64,000 nucleotides of DNA, from assembly GCF_009830105.1 (NCBI RefSeq), contig NZ_WURB01000024.1:1-64000 (forward strand). Direction: 5' to 3'. The notes below the pieces were generated by a model. The model saw only the letters and a program-made list of their open reading frames with translations, made no database searches and was not told the origin of the DNA. The DNA is from Microvirga makkahensis (lineage in GTDB: Bacteria; Pseudomonadota; Alphaproteobacteria; Rhizobiales; Beijerinckiaceae). The translations under genes were made by a program, and so were the position numbers. Below are positions 18,945-26,605 of this stretch, one piece after another; positions within the stretch are counted from its first letter, which is position 1; each line of letters opens with the position of its first letter.

Positions 18945-20731
18945 TGAGCGGGGAACTCATGCCAAAAGACGCGTACCTTTACCGGCGGGGAAAGGGCGGA
19001 AACTACTATCTCAACATGCGGGTTCCAACCGATCTGGTCACAGCTTATGGCAGTGACAAGGTCTTCGTGAGCCTTGGCACTCGCAATCGGGACGAAGCGC
19101 GGCGGTTGCGAAATCTGCGAGTTGCAGAGATACAGGCACAGTTCGATGAGTTGCGCCGGGCTGATAAGGCCAAGCTTGGTCTTCAAGAGAAGTTGGCTAG
19201 CCAAGCCTTCTCACGTGTCTCTCAAGCTGAGCTTGAGCGGATGGCGGTTGGATATTTCAAGGATGTGTTCGAGCCAATTGCTGCCGATCCGCCAACTGGT
19301 GAGGTCGATAAAAGCGAACTCATTGACGAGTGGGCCGATACTCTCGCACGTCTCCAAGACAAGGATAAGGAGCAGTGGGCAGATAGCGTCCAAGGGACAG
19401 CCGATCACATCCTTATGCAGGCTGGATGGCCGAAGAAATTTGAGAAAGTGGGCGTCATTCAGCGGGTGCTGCCGACTGCTGACATAGATAGGACGAGCAA
19501 CCAATATCGTGAGTTCACCCGATTGGTGAGGCGGGCTGCCATCGAGGGTAGCCGTCTGGCCCTCTGCGAGTTGAGTGGGCAGCCCTTCATCCCTCGTGAC
19601 CCGTTGTTTGCTCCTGGTTCTCGACCGACAACAGAGGGCCAGCACGGTCCACGCCTTTCAGAGGCCTTAGCATCTTGGCGTGACGGCTCAGGGGCACGAG
19701 GTAGTAAGCGCCCCCGTGAATTGACCGCCAAGGAGGCTGAAAATGCGGTCCGACAATTCATCGAACTTCATGGTGACCTCCATATCGAAGAGATGACGAA
19801 GCGACGGGTCAAGGAATACAGCGACGCCCTAGTTCGTATCCCGGCGCATCTTCCCGTACGACTTTCAAAATTGCCTGTGCCGGAACTGCTCAAGCAAGAC
19901 CTAAGTGCTTATCCGCTGCGTGCTGCGGGTACCATCAATAAGTCGTTTCAGTTGCTCTCAGCTATCGTCGAGACTGCAAAGAAGGAAAGTCACTTTGAAG
20001 AGGCCGCCGGTTGGCCCAACCACTTCCGAAGCGTCCAGATCGAAGCTGACAGCACCGCCGAAGAGGGGCGTCTTCCATTTAGTTCTGATGAACTGCGCAT
20101 GATCTTTGTTTCTGGGCCTGTGCATGGCTCAGGTCAGCGGTTTAGAGGCGGTCGAGGCGAAGCGCAGTTTTGGTTGCCTCTCCTAGCCTTGTTCACTGGA
20201 GCCCGCCTTGCTGAGTTGGCTCAACTCCGAGCTTGTGACATCCAAGTCAATGGATCAGGTGTGGCTTACCTTGATATTAGTACATCCGGCGGGCGCTCGG
20301 TAAAAACTAGGACCAGCATCAGGAAGCTGCCCATCCATTCGGAGCTTCGCCGCATTGGCTTCTTGGACTACGTTGAGGGTGTTCGAGCGACCAGCGGCAA
20401 CGAAAGTGCTGATCTCTGGCCGGAGGTGCAGTCTGCTGAGGGAAGAGCTCGATCCGCTGCCTTCTCGCAGTGGTTCAATGGCTATCTGAGAAGCAAAAAT
20501 TTGGGCATCTCCGATCCCCGGAAAGTGTTTCACTCCTTTCGGCACCAATTCAAGGATATGTGCCGTGATGCGGGCGTATCAGAGGATGTTCATGATGCTC
20601 TAACGGGTCATAGAGCGGGATCGAGTGTTGGCCGAAAGTACGGTGCAGGACATTCCATTGCCCGGCTAGCAGTAGAGCTTGATAGAGTTGCTTCACCGGT
20701 GGACCTATCCCATCTTCATAAAGGTGGATAG
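18944..20731 (+). CDS. Tyrosine recombinase (site-specific integrase)
   Basis: 595 aa from the ATG at 18944; ATG 18959 (preceded by GGGGAA) is an alternative. N-terminal arm/SAM-like part (YLYRRGKGGNYYLNMRVP, DUF6538-like), then a catalytic domain: first Arg in LFTGARLAELAQLR, then HSFRHQFKDMCRDAG (H-x-x-R), a second His in LTGHRAGSS and the Tyr in VGRKYGAGHS. It would cut and join the att sites in tRNA-Glu. It starts 84 bp after the tRNA in the same direction, so read-through from the tRNA promoter could express it. No excisionase is evident; one of the small HTH proteins could fill that role. Confidence 0.93.
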   Translation: MSGELMPKDAYLYRRGKGGNYYLNMRVPTDLVTAYGSDKVFVSLGTRNRDEARRLRNLRVAEIQAQFDELRRADKAKLGLQEKLASQAFSRVSQAELERMAVGYFKDVFEPIAADPPTGEVDKSELIDEWADTLARLQDKDKEQWADSVQGTADHILMQAGWPKKFEKVGVIQRVLPTADIDRTSNQYREFTRLVRRAAIEGSRLALCELSGQPFIPRDPLFAPGSRPTTEGQHGPRLSEALASWRDGSGARGSKRPRELTAKEAENAVRQFIELHGDLHIEEMTKRRVKEYSDALVRIPAHLPVRLSKLPVPELLKQDLSAYPLRAAGTINKSFQLLSAIVETAKKESHFEEAAGWPNHFRSVQIEADSTAEEGRLPFSSDELRMIFVSGPVHGSGQRFRGGRGEAQFWLPLLALFTGARLAELAQLRACDIQVNGSGVAYLDISTSGGRSVKTRTSIRKLPIHSELRRIGFLDYVEGVRATSGNESADLWPEVQSAEGRARSAAFSQWFNGYLRSKNLGISDPRKVFHSFRHQFKDMCRDAGVSEDVHDALTGHRAGSSVGRKYGAGHSIARLAVELDRVASPVDLSHLHKGG

Positions 20732-20770
20732 GGCCCCGGTTTCGCTTGATATAAATAGCTCACTCTAAGG

Positions 20771-21526
20771 TTAGACGGTGCATACGACGCCTAATTGACC
20801 AAACATCAACTCGATCTGATTGCGAATATTGGTATAGTAAGGGCCTCGCTCTGCTGACGCCATTTCCATTAGTTGTGCTTTGCTAAATTTCACAGTCCGT
20901 GAGCTAGCAGATAACTGCCTGAGCAGGACAGCCATCAGCGTTTTCCCCCGTAGTAATCTCTCGTAGTCTGAAGAGATTTGAGGATATATCTCTGTATCTG
21001 GTCCGGTGTAACTAATCTCCGCAAGATACTTCTTGCAAAGATTTCCATCTTCAGAAAGTACCTTTCCAGGGTGATCTGAGATACTAGCTTTACTGCCAGC
21101 CGGTGTAACGGCAAAGGAGTACCAGGCAATAATTTGGGCTAATTCACTTTTGAATAATTCCCTCTCAGAGTTTGTGAGAAGTTTCTCGATTTTTCCATCG
21201 CGATACAGGTCGTTCTCGATAGAATACCCATCGGTCATTATTATTTTGCGATGTGTGTACTCAGGAGGTGGGGAGGAGAGAACCCACATGTCCCTGTCTA
21301 CTACAAAGATTACGTCATTTCTCCCGATCTCCTTGCGACGGTCAAATATATCAAGAACTTTTCCTCTTCCCCCGACTGGCAGGAATGAAACGTTCGCTGA
21401 TGAAAATTCTTCCTCAATTCTTCTAAAGATCACATAGTCGTCTATACCTTCGGTAACGACGCTTGGTAGATTTGACCTCTTGAGGGTTTGGACAGCCTCA
21501 TCGACAGTAAGTTCACGCTTAGGCAT
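20771..21526 (-). CDS. DUF4435 (Toprim-like) effector, AriB-like
   Basis: 251 aa. Motifs of the DUF4435/Toprim fold: VTEGIDDYVIF (Glu26, Asp30), FVVDRDMW (Asp77, Asp79) and TDGYSIENDLY (SIEN at 102-105). In the PARIS defence system a DUF4435 protein (AriB) is held by an ATPase (AriA) and released when a phage protein is sensed, then acts as a toxic nuclease that cleaves tRNA. The acidic triad needed for metal binding is intact here. Its ATG overlaps the ATPase stop by one base (TAATG), so the two are translationally coupled. Could also be a relative of OLD-type nuclease systems. The gene is AT-richer than the host. Confidence 0.72.
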   Translation of the reverse strand: MPKRELTVDEAVQTLKRSNLPSVVTEGIDDYVIFRRIEEEFSSANVSFLPVGGRGKVLDIFDRRKEIGRNDVIFVVDRDMWVLSSPPPEYTHRKIIMTDGYSIENDLYRDGKIEKLLTNSERELFKSELAQIIAWYSFAVTPAGSKASISDHPGKVLSEDGNLCKKYLAEISYTGPDTEIYPQISSDYERLLRGKTLMAVLLRQLSASSRTVKFSKAQLMEMASAERGPYYTNIRNQIELMFGQLGVVCTV

Positions 21527-22677
21527 TAGTCAATTTCCGCAGTATCGCCGCGGTCCGGGCTAATCATGATCTCCTTCTCAGGATACTTGCTGTATATGAA
21601 AGGAGAGTGCGTAGCTATAATAAACTGATTAGAGGTCCCTTGGCTCCGCATTATGGGAAATAGCTGCCTTTGCCAATCAACATGAAGACTTAATTCTGGC
21701 TCATCAATAAAAATGAAACTATCTCTATAAAAGGCGTTGTAACAGATGAAACTTAGCATCTGCTTTTCGCCGGCAGACAAGGCTTCTGAGCTTACGGCAT
21801 TTGCCGCATCGCCGAAACTCAGCCTCGCCCCTAGGCGAATACCTGAATGTTGGAACAGTTTCTCTACTAGAGCTCGCACGGCATCGAGAGGCGCTAAGAT
21901 AGCTGCTCTCTCTCGATCCATATTCTCGATCACCGATCTAATGCTATCGATAACCTCTTCGGCCCTTGCAGAATGTTCCTTTATATTTTCTTTGCCTTCT
22001 AAGTAGTTATCTCTCTTATAGGCTTTGATTTGTTCGATGATGTTTTCAGAGTTAATCTTCTGTAGGTTGTTAGACAATTCTGACATCTCAGTATACTGGC
22101 GCATTAATAGGCCAACGATGTCGACAGTCGAGATTGATGCAACGAAGGTATGCTTCTCTACAGTTAAGCGACGTGACAACTGGGACAGTGCCTCCTCAAT
22201 CTCGCCGCGCGCTCTGCTTGTCCGCCCTGGAAATAGCGCTCCAGGACGCGCGGATGTCAGCGAAAAGCCGCCTTCAATGCGTCGGAACGTTGGAAAGAAA
22301 ACAGAACTGCCAAACTCCTTTACGAAAGTATTCGCTTCGCCTTCGGCATCGTACATCGTTCCACTTTCGTCATCGAACATATCCTCGAAAACGAATTTCT
22401 CGCCACCTCTAAGAATTTCTATTTTCGATTGAGATGAGGTGATACGATTTACGGTAATAGTATATTCGTCTGTCTCAATCGTTGCCCTGGTAAATGGTAC
22501 TTCTCTGGTAGCATGTTCAATATTGCCGCTTGTGATGTACCACAGCAGCTTGAGAAGCATGGTTTTGCCCGATCCATTCCGGCCAGTGATGATATTTAGA
22601 TCAGGGTGAAGTCTTCGGACTAGGGGGCGATCTGCATGTCCCGGAAGACCTGTGACTTCAAATCTCTTAATTATCAT
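21526..22677 (-). CDS. AAA/ABC-type ATPase, AriA-like defence sensor
   Basis: 383 aa. Walker A GRNGSGKT at 32-39, ABC-signature LSAGEKQ at 300-306, Walker B FIFIDEPE at 321-328 and H-loop ATHSPF at 355-360. A long helical insert (about 160-275, Glu/Lys/Ile rich, coiled-coil-like) separates the halves. This is the AAA_15/AAA_21 organisation used by PARIS AriA, RloC, OLD and similar phage-defence ATPases. It is shorter than the AriA proteins I recall (around 450-500 aa). It is the first gene of the two-gene operon; the partner is DUF4435, which is why PARIS is preferred. Confidence 0.75.
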   Translation of the reverse strand: MIIKRFEVTGLPGHADRPLVRRLHPDLNIITGRNGSGKTMLLKLLWYITSGNIEHATREVPFTRATIETDEYTITVNRITSSQSKIEILRGGEKFVFEDMFDDESGTMYDAEGEANTFVKEFGSSVFFPTFRRIEGGFSLTSARPGALFPGRTSRARGEIEEALSQLSRRLTVEKHTFVASISTVDIVGLLMRQYTEMSELSNNLQKINSENIIEQIKAYKRDNYLEGKENIKEHSARAEEVIDSIRSVIENMDRERAAILAPLDAVRALVEKLFQHSGIRLGARLSFGDAANAVSSEALSAGEKQMLSFICYNAFYRDSFIFIDEPELSLHVDWQRQLFPIMRSQGTSNQFIIATHSPFIYSKYPEKEIMISPDRGDTAEID

Positions 22678-22982
22678 TTGTCGTTACCATGACTTGCGGC
22701 CTAGTTGTCGTAGCTCAGAGTTCGCCGTGTTGGCTTACCGATATAGCTAAGCTAAGTGTTTTCCACGTTAATTCAAAGGAGTTTATGCCCAGCAGGTAAA
22801 CGGAGCGTAGCCCGGTGAGCCAAACCAGAGTGTCCTCATGTTAGTATCGCCCATCAGGGCTTGGCCAAGGCTTTTTTACTTCAGCTATCTGCTACTGACT
22901 TTTAACTTGCGTGGCAACTCTAAACGTTCGTATTGTGTTGTCACGGGAGGCGCTGGGGAGCGCTCCGGGCTAGGGGATCACG
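22678..22982. other. Intergenic region between defence pair and serine recombinase
   Basis: About 305 bp with no credible coding frame. It must contain the divergent promoters of the two flanking units. AGCTAAGTGTTT occurs here (about 22747-22758) and again near the right island end (about 28388). No terminator or structured RNA was recognised. Confidence 0.5.
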
Positions 22983-23654
22983 ATGAAACAGGCCGTCGCT
23001 TACATCCGGGTCAGCACCGCGAAGCAGGGCAAGAGCGGCCTGGGCATGGATGCGCAGAAGGAGGCCATCGAGCGCTTCGCCGCTGCCGAGGGCATCGAGG
23101 TCGCCGCGATCTTCACCGAAGTCGAGACCGGCAAGGGCTCCGACGCCCTGGACCGCCGCCCGGAACTCGCCAAGGCCCTCGCCACGGCGCGGAAGGCCAA
23201 GGCCCCTGTCATCGTGGCGAAGCTGGACCGCCTATCCCGTGACGTGCATTTCATCTCCGGCCTGATGGCCCAGCGGGTCCCGTTCCTGGTGGCGGAGCTT
23301 GGGGCCGATACGGACCCGTTCGTGCTCCACCTCTATGCCGCCCTTGCCGAGAAAGAGCGGGCGTTGATCTCCACCCGGACCAAGGCCGCCCTCCAGGCGA
23401 AGCGGGCCGCTGGGGCGAAGCTTGGCAACCGAACGAACCTGGGCGAGGCTCAGAGGCTAGGAGCCGCCGCCAATGCGAAGGCCGCCGAAGCCTTCGCCGC
23501 CAACGTGCTCCCCATCGTGCGCAGTATCGAGGCCGCCGGGGTTACGTCCCTCCGGGGCATTGCCGAGGCCCTGAACGCTCGTGGGGTCCAGACGGTGCGG
23601 GGTGGAGCTTGGCACGCTCGCTCAGTCGCTCGGCTCCTAGAACGGGCCGCATGA
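22983..23654 (+). CDS. Small serine recombinase (resolvase family)
   Basis: 223 aa. The catalytic N-terminal domain starts with [16 protein letters not shown] (Ser11 nucleophile), continues with [13 protein letters not shown] and [19 protein letters not shown], and a C-terminal HTH-like segment ([22 protein letters not shown]) binds DNA. Resolvase/invertase type, not a large integrase. May resolve cointegrates or invert a segment of the island. GC-rich, unlike the neighbouring defence genes, so the island is a mosaic. Confidence 0.9.
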   Translation: MKQAVAYIRVSTAKQGKSGLGMDAQKEAIERFAAAEGIEVAAIFTEVETGKGSDALDRRPELAKALATARKAKAPVIVAKLDRLSRDVHFISGLMAQRVPFLVAELGADTDPFVLHLYAALAEKERALISTRTKAALQAKRAAGAKLGNRTNLGEAQRLGAAANAKAAEAFAANVLPIVRSIEAAGVTSLRGIAEALNARGVQTVRGGAWHARSVARLLERAA

Positions 23655-23734
23655 GCAGGGGAGAACTTCACTCTTGAATTGCTTGTAAGGCGCGACCTTC
23701 CCTAGGCTTGTCTTCTCATAATCGAGCACCTTCT

Positions 23735-24115
23735 GTGAAACACGCCCTAGTCCTTTCCGCCCTTCTCTTGGCCGCTCCAGCGCAGGCCCAAACTATTCTC
23801 AACCCGGATGACATGGCCGGGTGGGACTATCCCGAACAGGTCGCGGCCACATTGCCGCCCGTGCGGAACGCTCTCGATCCCAAAGCAGCCCAGTTCCGAT
23901 ACATCAGGCGCGGCAAGCCCACACCGGGAAGACGCTCGTGGTGCGGTGAGGTGAACCTGAAGAACCGATACGGCGGCTATGTGGGCTTTCGGCCCTATGT
24001 CGTGGTCGTGGATGTGACCCGCCCCAAGGGCAAGGAAGAGACCGTGTGGCTCGCGGACGGGAGCGCCGATGAAGACGCACTCGTCCGAGGCGTGCAGAAG
24101 GCGAACGGCTGCTGA
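23735..24115 (+). CDS. Small secreted protein of unknown function
   Basis: 126 aa from the GTG at 23735, which gives a clean signal peptide MKHALVLSALLLAAPAQA. The mature part has two Cys residues (SWCGEVNLKN and the terminal NGC), which may form a disulfide. No known domain recognised. A TTG at 23708 is in frame but would put nine polar residues before the signal peptide. It is followed by the iteron-like array. Confidence 0.65.
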   Translation: MKHALVLSALLLAAPAQAQTILNPDDMAGWDYPEQVAATLPPVRNALDPKAAQFRYIRRGKPTPGRRSWCGEVNLKNRYGGYVGFRPYVVVVDVTRPKGKEETVWLADGSADEDALVRGVQKANGC

Positions 24116-24135
24116 TCGAGCCGTGTGAGCCGAAA

Positions 24136-24277
24136 GTGGACCACGAAGCGGACCAAGCGGACCGGACCACAGGGCGAAGCGGACCACGTCGCCGGAATTG
24201 TCAAAGGGAAGGGCCTGATTTCCTGGGGTTTTGAGCGGACCGGACCAAGACCGGGAAGCGGACCACAAAGCGGACCA
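24136..24277. repeat. Iteron-like array, seven GCGGACCA-type repeats
   Basis: Copies at 24136 (GTGGACCA), 24148, 24157 (as GCGGACCGGACCA), 24179, 24235 (GCGGACCGGACCA), 24258 and 24270. All are in the same direction, within 142 bp, in an otherwise non-coding gap beside a DNA-binding protein gene. Arrays of this kind bind replication initiators or partition proteins in plasmids and satellites. The spacing is uneven, so the role is inferred. Confidence 0.6.
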
Positions 24278-24287
24278 TGCACGGGGC

Positions 24288-24980
24288 CTATGGGGCTTCG
24301 GGCTCCTCGGTGTCGGACGCATCGCCTATGCTGTCGAAGAGGGCTTGGGCGTGGGTGATCCAGTCGAGGGCATCTTGGGCCAGGGGGTGACGTTCCTCCG
24401 CCTGGGCGCTCCGGGTGAAGCGGTCAAAGGCTCCAAGGCTCCGATACAGTTCCCGTAGGCTTTCGTTGTGGTGACGGCGCTCCCGGAGGACGGCCACCAT
24501 GGTTTTCCGGTCCCCTGCCTTTTCCGCTTGGTCATAGAGGGCCGCGAGCTTCGCCATCTGGAGGGCGTGAGTGGTGCGCAGATCGGTGACAAGCTGCTCC
24601 GCCGTGGCTTCCTTGACGGCCGCGAGGGCTTCATCACGGGCGCGGGCGAAAAGCTCCGAGACATAGCCCTCCGTGATGCTCAGGGCCTCGGCGATCTCGG
24701 CGCGGGTGAACCCTTGTTCCCGCATCCAGAGGGCACGCCGCATCTTCTCATGCACATTGAGGGGCGCGGGATTGGCCTGGGGCACGGCTGGGGCCGCCGG
24801 GCGCTCCCGATGGCGCACGCGAGGGGCCTGGTTGTCCATGTGGTTATCCCGGTGCCGGATCAGGGCCGTTTTCGACACGCTGAACCCTTCGGCCACGGTG
24901 CGCAGGGCCACGCCGGAGCGCAGCGCTGCATCGAGGGCGCGCCGTTCCGGGTGCGAGCAACAGGAACACCGGGAGGACAT
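24288..24980 (-). CDS. Helix-turn-helix protein of unknown role (terminase small subunit-like?)
   Basis: 230 aa from ATG 24980 (GGGTGTTCC upstream is weak; the earlier in-frame ATG at 25073 lies inside the previous gene). It begins with SSRCSCCSHPERRALDAALRSG, a Cys/His start followed by VALRTVAEGFSVSKTALIRH, an HTH. A second HTH is at FTRAEIAEALSITEGYVSELF (about 110-130), followed by a helical Ala/Glu-rich tail. Two HTH units suggest specific DNA binding, possibly to the iteron array that starts 11 bp beyond its stop. Part of the minus-strand small-gene operon. Confidence 0.6.
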   Translation of the reverse strand: MSSRCSCCSHPERRALDAALRSGVALRTVAEGFSVSKTALIRHRDNHMDNQAPRVRHRERPAAPAVPQANPAPLNVHEKMRRALWMREQGFTRAEIAEALSITEGYVSELFARARDEALAAVKEATAEQLVTDLRTTHALQMAKLAALYDQAEKAGDRKTMVAVLRERRHHNESLRELYRSLGAFDRFTRSAQAEERHPLAQDALDWITHAQALFDSIGDASDTEEPEAP

Positions 24981-24984
24981 GGGA

Positions 24985-25317
24985 TCAGGCCGCTTTTCGA
25001 GATGGCTTCCGGGCCGGGCAGAGGCACACAAAGCCGATGCGCTGTTGATCCGCCCGGAGGTCGTCATGGTCACAGACGATGCCGTCTAGGTCGATGCCTT
25101 GGGCGCGGGCCACGTCCCTGATGTCGCGGACGAGCTTGTGCGCCAGGGCCGGGGAGCCGGTGAAGGTGGCGGACATAAGCACCGCCGCCAGGGTGCGGTC
25201 AGAGACGATTTTGAGGTTGACGGCACAACCGCACCGCTCCAGGGCCTCCGCCACGGGGGCAAGGTCAGATCGGACGGCTTGGGCGCGGGTGATGTGATCG
25301 GGCGTGTTCATGGTCAT
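24985..25317 (-). CDS. Small protein of unknown function, tandem paralogue A
   Basis: 110 aa. It starts at ATG 25317, whose last bases overlap the TGA of the preceding gene (ATGA), so translation is coupled. No known domain. Its ending LRADQQRIGFVCLCPA closely matches the ending LEPDQQRLALFCPVA of the preceding 101-aa protein, and the predicted alpha/beta pattern is alike, so the two look like diverged duplicates. Confidence 0.6.
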   Translation of the reverse strand: MTMNTPDHITRAQAVRSDLAPVAEALERCGCAVNLKIVSDRTLAAVLMSATFTGSPALAHKLVRDIRDVARAQGIDLDGIVCDHDDLRADQQRIGFVCLCPARKPSRKAA

Positions 25318-25619
25318 GCTACCGGGCAAAAGAGGGCGAGGCGTTGCTGGTCCGGCTCCAGGCCGGTGCGGGCGAGGTCGAAGCCTTCTCCGCCTAAGAG
25401 ACGATGGCCCCGGCGCTCGGCTGCTTCGCGTAGCCCCTCCGCAACGGCCAGGGCCTTTTCGATGTCCCCCCGGATGATGGCAGAGAGGCGCACACCGGAG
25501 GCGTCCAGGTCGAGGGCAATGGACACTTGGTCCGCCCCGTGCCGGGCGAGGTCGCAGGCGACGAAGGCGAGAACGGAGAAGGCCGCGCGGGCCTTGGCGG
25601 TGAGCTTGGTCGAGGCCAT
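25314..25619 (-). CDS. Small protein of unknown function, tandem paralogue B
   Basis: 101 aa. Ala-rich helical start, then ALDLDASGVRLSAIIRGD and LREAAERRGHRLLGGE, ending in the DQQR...FCP motif shared with the next gene. Function unknown. A hairpin GCCCCCGGC/GCCGGGGGC (25644-25652/25672-25680) lies between its start and the previous gene and may be a terminator or operator. Confidence 0.6.
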   Translation of the reverse strand: MASTKLTAKARAAFSVLAFVACDLARHGADQVSIALDLDASGVRLSAIIRGDIEKALAVAEGLREAAERRGHRLLGGEGFDLARTGLEPDQQRLALFCPVA

Positions 25620-25720
25620 GGCTTCAATCTCGTGGGGAAGGGTGCCCCCGGCTTACCGGCGTCAAAACGGGGCCGGGGGCGCAGCTACGGCGGAGGACGA
25701 ACAACGCCGCAGCCGATGGC

Positions 25721-26230
25721 TCAAAGTTGAACGGTGAAGTAGTCCAGCACCCCGGCGGTGACCTGACGGCGCAGGAGCTTCCGGCGCTCCAAGTCGGAGA
25801 TGATGGTCTCCGCTCGCTCCGGGGCGCACTTGATCGCACGGGCGATGTCCCCCCGCGTCACCGCGACCGACTGGCCGCCCATGGCCTTGCTGCTCCGCTC
25901 GATCACGGCCAGAGCCTCCAGCGCATCGACGCCAAGGCCGGGTTCTTTCTGGGGTAGGGCCGCGATGTGCGAGGGCAGGGCGTCCATCCGGCGGGCGATC
26001 TCTTCGCGCTTGGCATCTTCGGCCCGGATCACGGGGGCGTAGAGGTCCATCGTGCTCGCCATGCCGGAGGTCTTCGCCTGGGCCGTATCAGGGGCGCGGA
26101 AGTTGAGACCAAGACCCTTCACGCGGGCAGAGCCGCCGAAGAGCTTGGATGCCTCCTCTGCCCGGCGAGCGGCCTCACGGTCGCTGGGGCGTGTTGGGAC
26201 AGGAAGGTGAAGAAAATCGGTTGGGATCAT
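25721..26230 (-). CDS. Winged-helix-like DNA-binding protein of the island
   Basis: 169 aa from ATG 26230 with AAGGGAG about 10 nt upstream. The C-terminal 60 residues (VTRGDIARAIKCAPERAETIISDLERRKLLRRQVTAGVLDYFTV) have the pattern of a winged HTH. The N-terminal part is charged and helical. The ATG overlaps the TGA of the upstream 59-codon gene (ATGA). A longer frame reading up to 26425 is an artefact because it would run over that gene. Likely a regulator or partition-type protein. Confidence 0.62.
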   Translation of the reverse strand: MIPTDFLHLPVPTRPSDREAARRAEEASKLFGGSARVKGLGLNFRAPDTAQAKTSGMASTMDLYAPVIRAEDAKREEIARRMDALPSHIAALPQKEPGLGVDALEALAVIERSSKAMGGQSVAVTRGDIARAIKCAPERAETIISDLERRKLLRRQVTAGVLDYFTVQL

Positions 26231-26406
26231 TGGACTGCTCCCTTTTCGGCGGATGTCAAAGCCACCTCTAGGGCTTCCAGGACAATGGCGGTCCGGCTCA
26301 CAGCCCGGCCCTTGGTATCGGACATCCGACGACGATGTATTTCGAGGTCGATCTGCCGTCTGACCGGGTCTGGGACGCGGATTGTCATGGTCATTGTCTT
26401 GCTCAT
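26227..26406 (-). CDS. Ribbon-helix-helix (CopG-like) small DNA-binding protein
   Basis: 59 aa, MSKTMTMTIRVPDPVRRQID followed by a helical half. The short beta strand TMTIRVPD then two helices is the RHH (MetJ/Arc/CopG) pattern. GGAG lies 8 nt upstream of ATG 26406 and its stop overlaps the next start by ATGA. It is the first gene of the minus-strand operon, so it is likely an autorepressor controlling copy number or excision. A promoter just upstream has symmetrical TATGC/GCATA elements. Confidence 0.68.
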   Translation of the reverse strand: MSKTMTMTIRVPDPVRRQIDLEIHRRRMSDTKGRAVSRTAIVLEALEVALTSAEKGAVQ

Positions 26407-26431
26407 GTGCTGATCTCCTATTCACAGTAGG

Positions 26432-26460
26432 AGCATACAGCTTTCATTATGCACAATCAA
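26432..26460 (-). promoter_or_regulatory. Predicted promoter of the RHH-led operon
   Basis: On the minus strand TTGATT (26460-26455), 17 nt, TATGCT (26437-26432). The start would fall about 20 nt before the RHH gene. GCATA/TATGC inverted elements overlap it, suggesting an operator for the RHH protein. The interval 26461-26605 has no gene. Confidence 0.45.
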
Positions 26461-26605
26461 CGCATGCAGTATACGCTCGTTTTGAACCCAGTTTCAATTT
26501 TATATTCAGAAAGAACTGGACGATGTCTTTGTCACTTCTTCATGAACGGCCATGAGTTAGGTCGGTAGGGCTCAGGTCAGAGTAGCTGGAGGCCGACTAC
26601 ACTCA

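Noticed and set aside
24136..24277. CRISPR array
   Set aside because: Repeats are 8 bp, unevenly spaced, with no uniform spacers and no cas genes.
24125..24358. Plus-strand frame across the repeat array
   Set aside because: It only translates the repeats (Thr/Lys/Arg-Pro) and crosses into the HTH gene on the other strand; no start signal.
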